Shown here in pieces: positions 28,073 through 37,756 of a stretch of 62,210 nucleotides of DNA. The translations under genes and the position numbers were made by a program. Origin of the DNA: CAZFVY01 sp964522665 (GTDB taxonomy: Bacteria; Verrucomicrobiota; Verrucomicrobiia; Limisphaerales; CAZFVY01); assembly GCA_964522665.1 (NCBI GenBank), contig CAZFVY010000030.1, forward strand, positions 1 to 62,210, written 5' to 3'. How positions within the stretch are numbered: position 1 is the first letter of the stretch; each line of letters starts with the position of its first letter. The notes beneath the pieces are model-generated. The model ran no database searches. It saw nothing but the letters and a program-made list of their open reading frames with translations, and was not told the origin of the DNA.

Positions 28073-30670
28073 ATGCAAGAAATAAGTCATACGGCGAGCA
28101 GGGCTGCCGGCGCCAACGTGGGCGCCGCGTCGGGGGAGACCCCGCCCGCCCGCGAGCAGGCCACCGGCGCGCGAGCGGGGGACGTGGACGCTTGTTTTCA
28201 TTGCGGCTCATCCTGTCCGCGCGAGCCGCTCGCTCGGGACGGCAAAAGCTTCTGTTGCCGCGGCTGCCTCACCGTCTTCGAGCTGTTGACCGAAAATGGG
28301 CTGGCCGGGTTTTACGAGTTGGGCCAAACCGCCGGGGTGCGGGTGGACGCCGCGACCACCGCCGAGCAATTCTTGTTTTTGGATGAAGCGGCCGTCCGCG
28401 AGCGTTTGGTCGATTTCGCGGACGCGCGGACGACGCGGGTCACGTTCCGGGCGCCGGCCATTCACTGCCTGGCGTGCGTCTGGCTCCTGGAGAATCTGTT
28501 CCGTCTGCAACCGGGTATCGGCCGCTCGCGGGTGAATTTCCTCCGCCAGGAAGTCGCGATCACGTTTGCGACCGGCGAGGTAAAACTGAGCCAAGTCGTC
28601 GCCCTCCTGGCCTCGCTCGGCTACGAACCAGACCTGAAGCTTTCGGACTTGCGGGGCAAGTCGTCGAACCCGCGGGCCGCGCGCCGCCTCTGGCTGCAAT
28701 TGGGTATCGCCGGGTTTGCGTTCGGCAATACCATGTTGTTCAGCCTGTCGTCGTACCTGGGGCTGAGTGAGCTGAACGGTCCGGGTTTCCGCCACCTTTT
28801 CGGCCTCTTCAGTCTCGCGTTGACGATTCCGGTCGTGCTTTACAGCGCGCTCGATTACTGGCGTTCGGCCTGGGTCAGCTTGCGGCGGCGCCTGCTGAAT
28901 ATCGACGTGCCGATCACCGCCGGCGTCCTTGCCCTTTTTGCCGAGAGCGCGTTTGAAGTCGTGGCTCGGCGCGGCGAAGGCTACTTCGACACGCTGTCGG
29001 GACTGATTTTCTTCTTATTGGTCGGCAAGCTCTTTCAACGCAAGACCTACGATTGGCTGGCGTTCGACCGCGACTATCAATCGTTCTTTCCGCTCTCCGT
29101 CACCCGGCGCCGGGGCGCGATCGACGAAACCGTTTCGTTGTCGGGATTGGCGGTGGGCGATCGTCTGATCATCCGGAACGCCGAATTGATTCCCGCGGAC
29201 GCGCGTTTGATCGAGGGGCCGGCGCTGGCCGATTACAGTTTCGTCACCGGGGAGTCGGAGCCAGTCCCGAAACAGCCCGGCGATCACCTCTACGCGGGCG
29301 GCCGCCAAATGGGCGCGGCCATTGAAGTCGAGATCGTCAAGCCGGTCTCGCAGAGCTACCTCGCGTCACTCTGGAGCCAGGAAGCCTTCCGCAAGGAGAA
29401 GGGAAATTCATTCCCGGCGTTGACGAATCAATATAGCCAGCGTTTTACGAAGATCGTGATGGCGATCGCGGTGGGCGCGGCGATGTTTTGGGCCTGGGTC
29501 AATCCGGCGCTTTCGCTGAAGGCCTTCACCTCCGTGTTGATCGTGGCCTGCCCGTGCGCCCTCGCGCTGGCGGCGCCGTTCGCGTTGGGGACCGCGCAAC
29601 GCCTCTTGGCCCGGCGCCACGTCGTCTTGAAGCACGCCGGGGTGATCGAGACCCTCGCGCGGGTCGATTCGATTGTCTTCGACAAAACCGGGACGCTCAC
29701 CGCTCCGGGGGTCGTCCAATTCTTTGGCGCGCCGCTCGCGGAAACCGAGCAGAGCCGGCTCGGGGCGTTGGTGGGGCACTCCACGCATCCCCTGGCGGCG
29801 CGCATTCATCATTTCCTGGGGCGGCAGCGGCGCGGCGCCGATGTCGTGCGCTCGTATCGCGAAACGCCGGGCGGCGGCCTCGAGGGCAACGTGGATGGTC
29901 AGGACGTGTGGCTCGGTTCCTGGGCCTGGCTGAAAGCGAAAGGCGCCGCATTGCCCGCCGAACCGCCCACCGCCGGCGGCGCCACGCACGCGGCCTTCAA
30001 TCGCCGCTACCGCGGCACGTTCATGCTGGCGACCTCCCTGCGACCGGAGGTGGACACGCTGATTAACCGGCTCGGCGATCGTTTTGAACTGGCCCTCTTG
30101 AGTGGCGATAACGAACGGGAGCGCGACAGGTTCGCGGCGGTTTTCCCAGCGGACGCGGCGTTGCGTTTCAACCAAAGCCCCCTCGACAAGCTCGAGTTCA
30201 TCCGCGGCCGCCAGCGGGCGGGACGCGTCGTGATGATGGTCGGTGACGGCCTCAACGACGCGGGCGCGTTGCGACAAAGTGACGTGGGCGTGGCGGTGGT
30301 CGAGACCCCGCGCGCGTTTTCGCCGGCCAGCGACGTGATTCTGCAGGCGGAGATGGCGCCGCGGCTGGACGAGGTGCTGCGGTTCGCCAAGGCCACCACG
30401 CGCGTCGTGCGGGCCAGTTTCCTGATTTCCGCGGCGTACAATCTGGTGGGCGTCACGATCGCGGCGCGCGGTCTGCTCTCGCCGGTGATTTGCGCGGTAC
30501 TGATGCCATTAAGCTCGGCCACGGTGGTGGCTTTCACCTGCGGCGCGACCGTCTGGCTGGGCCGCCGGCTAGGCTCCGCGGCGGGGACGATCACCGCGCC
30601 GTCCGCGGCCGTCGAGCGCCCGTCCGCGGCGGCCCTTGTTCCGCAACCCGTTCAAGAAGTCGCCGTATGA
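28073..30670 (+). CDS. ccoI: copper-translocating P-type ATPase of cbb3 assembly (CcoI/FixI)
   Basis: An 865-residue P1B ATPase. The N terminus has the CcoI-specific cysteine domain (CFHCGSSCP, then FCCRGCLTVFELL), followed by a degenerate heavy-metal domain with CLAC. Later motifs are SFVTGESEPVPK, the membrane metal site CPCALALAAPFALG, the phosphorylation site FDKTGTLTAPG and the hinge VGDGLNDAGALRQSDVGVAV. In cbb3 biogenesis CcoI delivers copper for the CuB centre of CcoN. GAGG about 7 nt before ATG 28073 is a good ribosome site. The stop overlaps ccoS (ATGA), starting the eight-gene cbb3 operon. Confidence 0.93.
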   Translation: MQEISHTASRAAGANVGAASGETPPAREQATGARAGDVDACFHCGSSCPREPLARDGKSFCCRGCLTVFELLTENGLAGFYELGQTAGVRVDAATTAEQFLFLDEAAVRERLVDFADARTTRVTFRAPAIHCLACVWLLENLFRLQPGIGRSRVNFLRQEVAITFATGEVKLSQVVALLASLGYEPDLKLSDLRGKSSNPRAARRLWLQLGIAGFAFGNTMLFSLSSYLGLSELNGPGFRHLFGLFSLALTIPVVLYSALDYWRSAWVSLRRRLLNIDVPITAGVLALFAESAFEVVARRGEGYFDTLSGLIFFLLVGKLFQRKTYDWLAFDRDYQSFFPLSVTRRRGAIDETVSLSGLAVGDRLIIRNAELIPADARLIEGPALADYSFVTGESEPVPKQPGDHLYAGGRQMGAAIEVEIVKPVSQSYLASLWSQEAFRKEKGNSFPALTNQYSQRFTKIVMAIAVGAAMFWAWVNPALSLKAFTSVLIVACPCALALAAPFALGTAQRLLARRHVVLKHAGVIETLARVDSIVFDKTGTLTAPGVVQFFGAPLAETEQSRLGALVGHSTHPLAARIHHFLGRQRRGADVVRSYRETPGGGLEGNVDGQDVWLGSWAWLKAKGAALPAEPPTAGGATHAAFNRRYRGTFMLATSLRPEVDTLINRLGDRFELALLSGDNERERDRFAAVFPADAALRFNQSPLDKLEFIRGRQRAGRVVMMVGDGLNDAGALRQSDVGVAVVETPRAFSPASDVILQAEMAPRLDEVLRFAKATTRVVRASFLISAAYNLVGVTIAARGLLSPVICAVLMPLSSATVVAFTCGATVWLGRRLGSAAGTITAPSAAVERPSAAALVPQPVQEVAV

Positions 30671-30864
30671 GCGCGCTCTATATACTAATCATCGTCAGCG
30701 TCGTGGTCGCGATGGCCTTTCTGGCCGCGTTCATCTGGGCGGTCGCCACGGGCCAATTTGAAGACACCTGCACGCCCGCCATGCGGCCGCTGCTCGAGGA
30801 CGATCCGCCACCGCCGGCCCGCCAGGAGATTTCTTCCATCAATACCGAAACGAAACATCCATGA
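30667..30864 (+). CDS. ccoS: cbb3 oxidase assembly protein CcoS
   Basis: A 65-residue protein with one N-terminal TM helix (LYILIIVSVVVAMAFLAAFI) followed by WAVATGQFEDTCTPAMRPL, the CcoS signature of a WA.....GQ(Y/F)(D/E)D segment. CcoS is required for cofactor insertion into cbb3 oxidase. Starts inside the ccoI stop and its own stop overlaps the ccoN start, so the genes are tightly coupled. Confidence 0.92.
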   Translation: MSALYILIIVSVVVAMAFLAAFIWAVATGQFEDTCTPAMRPLLEDDPPPPARQEISSINTETKHP

Positions 30865-33047
30865 AAATAGAGACATTCAAATATGATAACCGGATCGTCC
30901 GGGCCTTCGCGATTGCGACGGTCGTGTGGGGGATCGTAGGCATGAGCGCCGGCCTGCTGGCGGCGATACAGCTATTCTGGCCCGCGGCCAATCTCAATTT
31001 CCAGTACATCACGTTCGGCCGCCTGCGGCCGGTCCACACCAACGCGGTGATTTTCGCCTTCGTCGGCAACGGGATGTTCATGGGCATCTATTACTCCCTC
31101 CAACGCCTCTGCAAGGCGCGCATGTTCAGTGATCGGCTAAGTTGGCTGAATTTCTATGGGTGGAACGCGATCATCGTGGCGGCGGCCATCACGCTCCCGC
31201 TCGGATTTACCACGAGCAAGGAATACGCCGAACTGGAATGGCCGATTGACATCGCCATCGCGGTCATTTGGGTCGCCTTCACCGTCAATTTGATCGGCAC
31301 CATTCTCAAACGCCGCGAGAAGCATCTCTACGTGGCGATTTGGTTTTATCTGGCCACGGCCATCACGGTGGCCGTCCTCCACGTCGTCAACTCGCTCGAG
31401 GTCCCCGCCAGCATGTGGAAGAGCTACTCGATCTACGCGGGTGTCCAGGACGCGCTGGTGCAATGGTGGTACGGCCACAACGCCGTCGCGTTCTTCCTCA
31501 CCACCCCCTATCTCGGCATGATGTATTACTTTCTGCCGAAAGCGGCGGGGCGGCCGGTCTTCTCGTATCGCCTCTCGATCATCCATTTCTGGGCCTTGAT
31601 CTTCGTTTACATCTGGGCCGGGCCGCATCATTTGCTCTACACCGCGCTGCCGGATTGGGCGCAATCGCTCGGCATGGCGTTCTCGATCATGCTCATCGCG
31701 CCCTCTTGGGGCGGCATGTTGAACGGCCTGCTGACGTTGCGCGGCGCCTGGGACAAGGTGCGCCAGGACCCGATGCTCAAGTTCATGGTGGTGGCGTTGA
31801 CCGCGTACGGGATGGCCACGCTCGAAGGGCCGATGCTGGCCATCAAAAGCGTGAACTCCCTGTCGCATTACACCGACTGGACCATCGCTCACGTCCATAC
31901 GGGCACACTCGGCTGGAACGGGTTTATGACTTTCTCGGTTCTCTATTGGCTCTTCCCGCGCCTCTACGACACGAAGCTTTGGTCGATCAAGCTGGCCAAC
32001 TGGCATTTCTGGATCGCGCTGCTCGGGATGATGTTTTACGTGATCCCGATGTATATCAGCGGCATCACCCAAGGGTTGATGTGGAAGCAATTCACGGCGG
32101 AAGGGTTCATGCAATACCCGAACTTTCTCGAGACGGTGTTGCAGATCGTTCCGATGTATCGGCTCCGCGCCATTGGCGGAACACTCTACATCATCGGGAC
32201 GTTTATGATGGCGTATAATCTCTGGCGGACCGCGAAATCAGGCGTGTTCGTGCCGGACGTCGAGGCGCAGGCGGCCCCGCTTTCGGAGCAGGCTCACGTG
32301 GATGACAAGCATCCGTGGGGCCATCGCGCGCTCGAGGCGAAGCCGCTCCTGCTCGCCTTCCTGGCCACCGTCGCCATCCTCATCGGCGGCGCCGTCGAGA
32401 TCATCCCGATGTATCTGGTCAAAGAAAACGTGCCGACCATTTCGAGCGTGAAGCCCTATACGCCGCTCGAAGTGATGGGGCGCGACCTCTATATCCGGGA
32501 GGGCTGCGTCGGCTGCCACTCGCAGATGATCCGGCCGTTCCGGTCCGAGACCGAACGTTACGGGGAATACTCGAAAGCGGGCGAGTTCGTTTACGACCAC
32601 CCGTTCCTCTGGGGATCGAAGCGGACCGGGCCTGACCTGCACCGCGAGGGCGGCAAATATCCGGACGCGTGGCATTACAATCACCTGGAAAACCCGCGCT
32701 CGACCTCGCCTGGCTCGATCATGCCCTCCTACACGTGGTTGTTGAGCCAAAAACTGGACGTCACTTCGTTGCCGGCGCGGATCGGGGCGCTGCGCAAGGT
32801 CGGCGTGCCTTACCCGGTCGGCTATGAGGCGGTGGCGCTGACCGAATTGCAGACGCAGGCGAACAAAGTCTCGACGAACCTCGTCACCGGCATGATCCAT
32901 GCCGACGCCGACCGAGAAATCATCGCCGTTATCGCCTACCTGCAACGGCTCGGGACGGATATTAAAAACGCGCCGGTCAAACCGGCCCCCGCCGCGCCCG
33001 CGGTGAAGGCCGCGGCGGAAGCAAACACGGCGCAAGCCAAAAACTAA
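30861..33047 (+). CDS. ccoNO: fused cbb3 cytochrome c oxidase subunits I and II (CcoN-CcoO)
   Basis: A 728-residue fusion. Residues 1-475 are CcoN: heme b ligand in LRPVHTNAVIFAFVGNGMF (H59), CuB ligands in WWYGHNAVAFF and WAGPHHLLYTALPDW, and AHVHTGTLGWNGF for the hemes. A linker and TM helix (ALEAKPLLLAFLATVAILIG) lead to CcoO, whose heme c motif is CVGCH about residue 550 in REGCVGCHSQMIRPFRSET. The C-terminal ~40 residues are Ala/Pro-rich. CcoN and CcoO are separate in Proteobacteria; fusions are known in Bacteroidota and Verrucomicrobiota. The enzyme reduces oxygen with high affinity and pumps protons. Confidence 0.95.
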   Translation: MKIETFKYDNRIVRAFAIATVVWGIVGMSAGLLAAIQLFWPAANLNFQYITFGRLRPVHTNAVIFAFVGNGMFMGIYYSLQRLCKARMFSDRLSWLNFYGWNAIIVAAAITLPLGFTTSKEYAELEWPIDIAIAVIWVAFTVNLIGTILKRREKHLYVAIWFYLATAITVAVLHVVNSLEVPASMWKSYSIYAGVQDALVQWWYGHNAVAFFLTTPYLGMMYYFLPKAAGRPVFSYRLSIIHFWALIFVYIWAGPHHLLYTALPDWAQSLGMAFSIMLIAPSWGGMLNGLLTLRGAWDKVRQDPMLKFMVVALTAYGMATLEGPMLAIKSVNSLSHYTDWTIAHVHTGTLGWNGFMTFSVLYWLFPRLYDTKLWSIKLANWHFWIALLGMMFYVIPMYISGITQGLMWKQFTAEGFMQYPNFLETVLQIVPMYRLRAIGGTLYIIGTFMMAYNLWRTAKSGVFVPDVEAQAAPLSEQAHVDDKHPWGHRALEAKPLLLAFLATVAILIGGAVEIIPMYLVKENVPTISSVKPYTPLEVMGRDLYIREGCVGCHSQMIRPFRSETERYGEYSKAGEFVYDHPFLWGSKRTGPDLHREGGKYPDAWHYNHLENPRSTSPGSIMPSYTWLLSQKLDVTSLPARIGALRKVGVPYPVGYEAVALTELQTQANKVSTNLVTGMIHADADREIIAVIAYLQRLGTDIKNAPVKPAPAAPAVKAAAEANTAQAKN

Positions 33048-33055
33048 TTGAATAT

Positions 33056-33256
33056 ATGATGCAAAAAATAGTCAGCGAAATCGGAGGCATTGGGATTTAC
33101 GGCGTGGTCTCAGTCTGCCTGTTTTTCGCCGTGTTCAGCGCCGCGATGCTGCTGGCGTTTCTGCAAAAGAAGACGTACCTCGATTCCATGAGCGTTCTGC
33201 CCCTCGAAAGCGGGGAGCGGCGCCCGGAGGTGAAAGGAAGAACCCGCGATGAATAA
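33056..33256 (+). CDS. CcoQ-like small membrane protein
   Basis: A 66-residue single-TM protein (GIYGVVSVCLFFAVFSAAML) with a basic C-terminal tail, placed between ccoNO and ccoP where CcoQ resides in other operons. Sequence similarity to proteobacterial CcoQ is weak, so the name rests on position, length and topology. Its stop overlaps the ccoP start by 8 bp. Confidence 0.75.
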   Translation: MMQKIVSEIGGIGIYGVVSVCLFFAVFSAAMLLAFLQKKTYLDSMSVLPLESGERRPEVKGRTRDE

Positions 33257-33833
33257 GGACCCGAAAGAACCCCTGATGAGTCACGAGATCGACGGGATCC
33301 GTGAGCTTGATAACAAACTCCCCACCTGGTGGGTCTGGTTGTTCTACCTCACGATCGCCTTCGCGGCGGTTTACCTGATCTATTACCATGTGCTCCACCT
33401 GGGCAACCTGCAGGCGGCCGAATACGACAAGGAATGGAAGCGCGGCGAGGAGATCAAGTCGGCGGCCATCAAAGGCTTCGAGTCGAGCATCGGCACGCTT
33501 GAGCCGTCCAAGGACCCGGTCATCCTCGCTAAAGGGCATCAAACCTTCGCCACGCTTTGCGCCCCATGCCACCGGGCGGACGCCGGCGGTTTGGTCGGAC
33601 CGAACCTCACCGATGATTACTGGATTCACGGCTCGAACTTCGTGGACAACCTGAAAGTCATCATCAACGGCGTGCCCGAGAAAGGGATGTTGACCTGGCG
33701 CGGCGTTTTACGGCCGAACGAAATCCACGCGGTCGCCAGCTACATCTACACGCTGCGCGGCACGCACCCGCCGAATCCGAAACCACCCGAGAACCAGCAG
33801 ACGGCGCCGGCCGGCCCGAATCCGTACGAGTAA
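33249..33833 (+). CDS. ccoP: cbb3 oxidase subunit III, single-heme CcoP
   Basis: A 194-residue protein. The N-terminal FixP_N region is present (MSHEIDGIRELDNKLPTWWV with a TM helix LFYLTIAFAAVYLIYYHVLH). One c-type heme motif, CAPCH, follows in FATLCAPCHRADAGGLVGPN, with the distal methionine likely in GVPEKGMLTW. Proteobacterial CcoP has two CxxCH domains in ~300 residues; this version has only one and is correspondingly shorter. The tail is Pro-rich. It should shuttle electrons from soluble donors to CcoO. Confidence 0.92.
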   Translation: MNKDPKEPLMSHEIDGIRELDNKLPTWWVWLFYLTIAFAAVYLIYYHVLHLGNLQAAEYDKEWKRGEEIKSAAIKGFESSIGTLEPSKDPVILAKGHQTFATLCAPCHRADAGGLVGPNLTDDYWIHGSNFVDNLKVIINGVPEKGMLTWRGVLRPNEIHAVASYIYTLRGTHPPNPKPPENQQTAPAGPNPYE

Positions 33834-33847
33834 GGATCGGCCTCGTT

Positions 33848-35341
33848 ATGCAGGAGCCTAAGAACATGAACGCGACCGAAACCGAGACGCCGCGCAGCCC
33901 GGCGCCCGAAGCCGACGCCCCGGCCCAGGCGGTTGACTGGGAGGATTTTCGCGACCACCTGGCGACGGCGGACAAAGACGGCCATCGCCGGTGGATTTAC
34001 GCGAAACAGCCGCACGGCCGGTATTATCGGTGGCGCACCAAGGTCAGTTGGCTGCTGCTCGCGATCATGTTCATCGGGCCGTTCGTGCGGATCAATGGCA
34101 ACCCGCTGCTCCTGTTCAACATCATCGACCGGCGCTTCTCGATCCTCGGCCAGATCTTCTGGCCGCAGGACGCGATCATCCTGGCGGTCGCGCTGCTGCT
34201 TTTCTTCACCGGGATCATCATCTTCACCACCGCGTTCGGCCGGCTCTGGTGCGGCTGGACCTGCCCGCAGACGCTTTTGATGGAGATGGTGTTTAGGAAG
34301 CTCGAGTATCTCATCGAGGGAGACGCCGGCGCGCAACGAGCCCTCGCCGCCGCGCCGTGGACGCGCGAAAAGATCATCAAGCGCGCCGGCAAACAGGCGC
34401 TCTTTTTCGCTTTGTCGTTTCTGATCGCAAATACATTGCTCAGCTACATCATCGGGACCGGGCCCCTTTGGAAGATCGTCACCGATGATCCGCGGCAACA
34501 CGTGACCGGGCTGTTCTTCATGCTGCTGTTCACGGTGATTTTCTACCTCATCTTCGCGCGCTTTCGCGAGCAAGCCTGCACGTTCATCTGCCCCTACGGC
34601 CGCTTCCAATCGGCCATCCTCGACGAGAATACCGTCATCGTCGCCTACGACCATAAGCGCGGCGAAAAGCGGGCGCATCTCCATTCCGGCCAACTCCACC
34701 ACGACCGCGAGGCCGCCGGGTTAGGCGACTGCGTGGATTGTCACCAGTGCGTCGCGGTCTGCCCGACCGGGATTGACATCCGCAATGGCACCCAAATGGA
34801 GTGCGTCAATTGCACCGCGTGCATGGACGCGTGCGACGCGATCATGGATCGAACCAGCCGCCCGCGCGGATTGATTCGCTACGCCTCGCTCAACAGCATC
34901 GAGCGCGGCGAGAAGTTTCGCTTCACCCCGCGCATGGGCCTTTACGCCGTGGTGCTGACGGCGCTCGTCAGTTTGTTCGCGTTCCTCATCTTCACCCGCG
35001 CGGCGGTCGAGGCCACGCTCTTGCGCGCCCCGGGCGCGCTCTTCCAGCAAACCGCGACTGGCGACATCGAAAACCTCTACACGCTCAAAGTCATCAACAA
35101 GACCTCGCGCGATGTGCCGGTGGAATTGAAACTCGAGCGCCAAACCGGCGTTCTGACTCTGATGGGCGGCCAGAAGATGGTCGTGCCGAAGGAACAATTG
35201 GCGCAAACGTCGGTGCTGATTGAATTGCCGCCCGGCTCACTGCCCGGCGCGAACACCAAGCTCCGCATCGGCATCTACGCCGAGGGCAAACGGGTGCAAA
35301 CCATCGACACCGTCTTCGTCGGCCCCCGCAAATACAATTAG
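33848..35341 (+). CDS. ccoG: cbb3 oxidase accessory ferredoxin-type membrane protein CcoG
   Basis: A 497-residue polytopic protein. CcoG/RdxA/FixG features: LLFNIIDRRFSILGQIFWPQ, the FGRLWCGWTCPQTLLMEMVF motif, CTFICPYGRFQSAILD, and two [4Fe-4S] ligand sets, CVDCHQCVAVCPTGID and CVNCTACMDACD. The C terminus is a periplasmic Ig-like domain. In Rhodobacter, CcoG reduces copper(II) for delivery by CcoI-related machinery. Start at ATG 33848; an ATG at 33866 is also in frame. Lies 14 bp after ccoP. Confidence 0.93.
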   Translation: MQEPKNMNATETETPRSPAPEADAPAQAVDWEDFRDHLATADKDGHRRWIYAKQPHGRYYRWRTKVSWLLLAIMFIGPFVRINGNPLLLFNIIDRRFSILGQIFWPQDAIILAVALLLFFTGIIIFTTAFGRLWCGWTCPQTLLMEMVFRKLEYLIEGDAGAQRALAAAPWTREKIIKRAGKQALFFALSFLIANTLLSYIIGTGPLWKIVTDDPRQHVTGLFFMLLFTVIFYLIFARFREQACTFICPYGRFQSAILDENTVIVAYDHKRGEKRAHLHSGQLHHDREAAGLGDCVDCHQCVAVCPTGIDIRNGTQMECVNCTACMDACDAIMDRTSRPRGLIRYASLNSIERGEKFRFTPRMGLYAVVLTALVSLFAFLIFTRAAVEATLLRAPGALFQQTATGDIENLYTLKVINKTSRDVPVELKLERQTGVLTLMGGQKMVVPKEQLAQTSVLIELPPGSLPGANTKLRIGIYAEGKRVQTIDTVFVGPRKYN

Positions 35342-35366
35342 CCGGCGCCGCTCGCAACCCACATTT

Positions 35367-35843
35367 ATGAATCCCAAGCCCGCTTCCCGAAATCCGTGGC
35401 CCATCGCCATCATCGCCTTTTTCGCGGTGTTCATCGCGTTCATCGTGACCTACATCGTGTTCGCCACGCGGCAACCCGAGGACCTCGTGCGCACCGATTA
35501 CTACGATGATGAAATTCGTTACCAGGACCAAATCGACCGCGTGGACCGCACGCGCGCGGTGCGCGCGCAAGCGTCGATCGCCTACGATGCGGCGCGGCGC
35601 GACGTCGAGATCAAGCTGCCGCCCACGCACGTCGCGCAACAGGCGACCGGCGAGATCTGCCTCTACCGCCCCTCCGACTCGCGGCTCGACCGCGAGATCA
35701 AGCTCGACCTCGCGCCGAACGGCGCGCAACGGCTCGATGCCAGCAAGCTGCAGCCGGGCCTTTGGAAAGTGCGGCTGTATTGGAAGGTGAACGGCAGCGA
35801 CTACTATCTCGATCAATCGATCGTGGTCGAAAACCCGTCCTGA
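35367..35843 (+). CDS. ccoH: FixH/CcoH family cbb3 accessory protein
   Basis: A 158-residue protein with one N-terminal TM helix (WPIAIIAFFAVFIAFIVTYIV) followed by the FixH-type VRTDYYDDEIRYQDQIDR helix and a periplasmic beta domain (LYWKVNGSDYYLDQSIVVEN). CcoH interacts with assembling cbb3 complexes and is needed for stability. ATG 35367 is chosen because upstream codons are the shadow of ccoG. Confidence 0.9.
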   Translation: MNPKPASRNPWPIAIIAFFAVFIAFIVTYIVFATRQPEDLVRTDYYDDEIRYQDQIDRVDRTRAVRAQASIAYDAARRDVEIKLPPTHVAQQATGEICLYRPSDSRLDREIKLDLAPNGAQRLDASKLQPGLWKVRLYWKVNGSDYYLDQSIVVENPS

Positions 35844-35854
35844 TCGCAGACGTC

Positions 35855-36544
35855 ATGGAACTCTGGACCGCGTTTCTGCTCGGCTTGGTCGGCAGCCTGC
35901 ATTGCGCCGGGATGTGCGGTCCGCTCGCGCTGGCCCTGCCCGCCGCGCCGGGCGGTCGCGCCTCGTTTCTGGCCGGGCGTCTCGCTTACAACGGCGGTCG
36001 CGTCGCCACCTACGGCGCGCTCGGGCTGATGTTCGGCCTGCTCGGCAAAGGCTTTAACCTAGCCGGAGCGCAACGCTGGTTGTCGATTGCCCTCGGCGTC
36101 ACGATCCTCTTTGCGTTTGCCTGGTCGCGAAAATGGACGCTGGGCGCGCCTCTCATCGGCATCGTGACCCGCGTTAAAGGCTGGGTCGCGATCATCCTGC
36201 GTCGCCGCGCGCTCTCCTCGTTGCTGTTGCTCGGCTTGCTGAACGGCTTGCTCCCCTGCGGACTGGTCTATGTCGCCGGCGCCAGCGCCGCGACCCGCGG
36301 CACGCCCGTGGCCGGCGCCGGGTTCATGCTGTTGTTCGGCCTGGGCACCGTGCCGATGATGCTCGGCATCGCCCTCGCCCGCCGGCCATTGCAGGCGGCT
36401 CTGCGCTTTCGTCTGCAACCGCTGGTCCCCGCCGCGGCGCTCGCGCTCGGCGGCTTGCTGGTCCTGCGCGGGCTGGGATTGGGGATTCCGTATCTAAGTC
36501 CAATTCTCACCGACGCCCACGGACTCGCGCTGAAGTGCCATTAG
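35855..36544 (+). CDS. SafE/TauE-like membrane protein at the end of the cbb3 operon
   Basis: A 229-residue protein with about six TM helices. The opening WTAFLLGLVGSLHCAGMCGP with conserved H-C-x2-M-C-G, and the internal GLLNGLLPCGLVYVAGASAA, match the 'sulfite exporter TauE/SafE' proteins that close ccoGHIS clusters in many bacteria. These are suspected copper or sulfur handling proteins for oxidase assembly; the conserved Cys/Met/His cluster suggests metal. Start at ATG 35855, 11 bp after ccoH. Confidence 0.85.
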   Translation: MELWTAFLLGLVGSLHCAGMCGPLALALPAAPGGRASFLAGRLAYNGGRVATYGALGLMFGLLGKGFNLAGAQRWLSIALGVTILFAFAWSRKWTLGAPLIGIVTRVKGWVAIILRRRALSSLLLLGLLNGLLPCGLVYVAGASAATRGTPVAGAGFMLLFGLGTVPMMLGIALARRPLQAALRFRLQPLVPAAALALGGLLVLRGLGLGIPYLSPILTDAHGLALKCH

Positions 36545-36614
36545 ACCGCTCAAACTGGCTGACGTGCGTCAATCGCCTCGCGACCGGCGCGAGCGCTCAT
36601 CCGTCATCCAGAGG

Positions 36615-37559
36615 TCACTGTCTGATCGAAGCCGAGGTAATGAGTTCCCGGTGCGGCAGGTGGTCGCGATTCCATTTCATCAGAACTACGTCATCATCCG
36701 AAAGCCAATAGCTTTGCTTGCCGAAACTGACGTGCCCGTCACAAAACGCCATGTTGGAGCCCCCAAGATGGCGATCGCTTGGGAGTTCTGAACGCACGGT
36801 CGCCATTCCTGGATTGGGAGTTAGCCAGATATTAATGTCGCCCTCGTAATTGGTATCGACGTTGTTCCAAACATCGCCAAACGCGATCATGTCGCTGGGC
36901 GCCATCACTTCAGATTCTGAAATCAGCGGGTTATTCGGCGTCCAAAGAATAGGGTAGCCGACCCAGCCGCCCAGCCCAAGCCGGTGATAATACGTCACGC
37001 TTTCCTCCAGTTGCATCCCGCCCCAATTGTAACCATATGGCGCCTTTTGGCCGCCGCGGTTCGATTGCGGGCATGACAGCCACGTCACGTAATCCTGCCC
37101 CATATACTTGTCGCCCACGATACTGTAGGAGGAGACCGCCTTGACCCAGGTGAATCCCCAGGGATTGCCGTTGGAATCATATTGATTGACCGGCGGATAC
37201 TTACCCCAATCATCAAGGTACAAGTGTAGAGCGAGGCCAATCTGCCTTTCCTTATTCACGCAGGACACGCGCCGCGCCTGCGCTTTGGACCGCGCCAACG
37301 CCGGCAGGAGCAGCGAAGCCAAGATCGCGATGATCGCGATGACGACCAGAAGTTCGACAAGAGTAAATGCGGAATAGGTGGAATGCACCGCTCGCGTCCC
37401 GCGCCAGCGACGCAGACAGCCGTGTTTGCCTTCAATTCTGCACGTTGAATTGGCGTACACCGGTTCTCCTAGAGTTGAGGTATTATTCCCACAAGGCCCG
37501 GGGTTTGTCGAGACCGTATGTTTTCGGTTGTGGCCTCGCTTCGTCAGGACGGATTTCAT
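36615..37559 (-). CDS. prepilin-type (type II pseudopilin-like) secreted protein
   Basis: A 314-residue protein with the type IV prepilin motif FTLVELLVVIAIIAILASLL, preceded by an unusually long 60-70-residue leader that may be mis-started; a downstream start is possible. After the helix comes ARSKAQARRVSCVNKERQIG and LALHLYLDDWGKYPP, then a C-terminal globular part with SNMAFCDGHVSFGKQSYWLS, the H-x-G/DGHV ending common to DUF1559-like pseudopilins that are massively expanded in Verrucomicrobiota and Planctomycetota. Role unknown, probably surface or secretion-system related. Confidence 0.85.
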   Translation of the reverse strand: MKSVLTKRGHNRKHTVSTNPGPCGNNTSTLGEPVYANSTCRIEGKHGCLRRWRGTRAVHSTYSAFTLVELLVVIAIIAILASLLLPALARSKAQARRVSCVNKERQIGLALHLYLDDWGKYPPVNQYDSNGNPWGFTWVKAVSSYSIVGDKYMGQDYVTWLSCPQSNRGGQKAPYGYNWGGMQLEESVTYYHRLGLGGWVGYPILWTPNNPLISESEVMAPSDMIAFGDVWNNVDTNYEGDINIWLTPNPGMATVRSELPSDRHLGGSNMAFCDGHVSFGKQSYWLSDDDVVLMKWNRDHLPHRELITSASIRQ

Positions 37560-37756
37560 GAAGCCACCCGAGTTTCATGAAGACTTCCGATTGCCGATGG
37601 ACCCTCCGACGGCGCTTTTACTTCGGTCTTTCCCGGGCGCGACGACATGGCAATCCGGCGCGACGGCCGCGCAGCGGTTGGTTCCCGTCTCGAAGAGACT
37701 GATTGAGACACTACACTAGCCCGGAGTTTCATCGACGGGTTGGCCCCGATTTCGGT

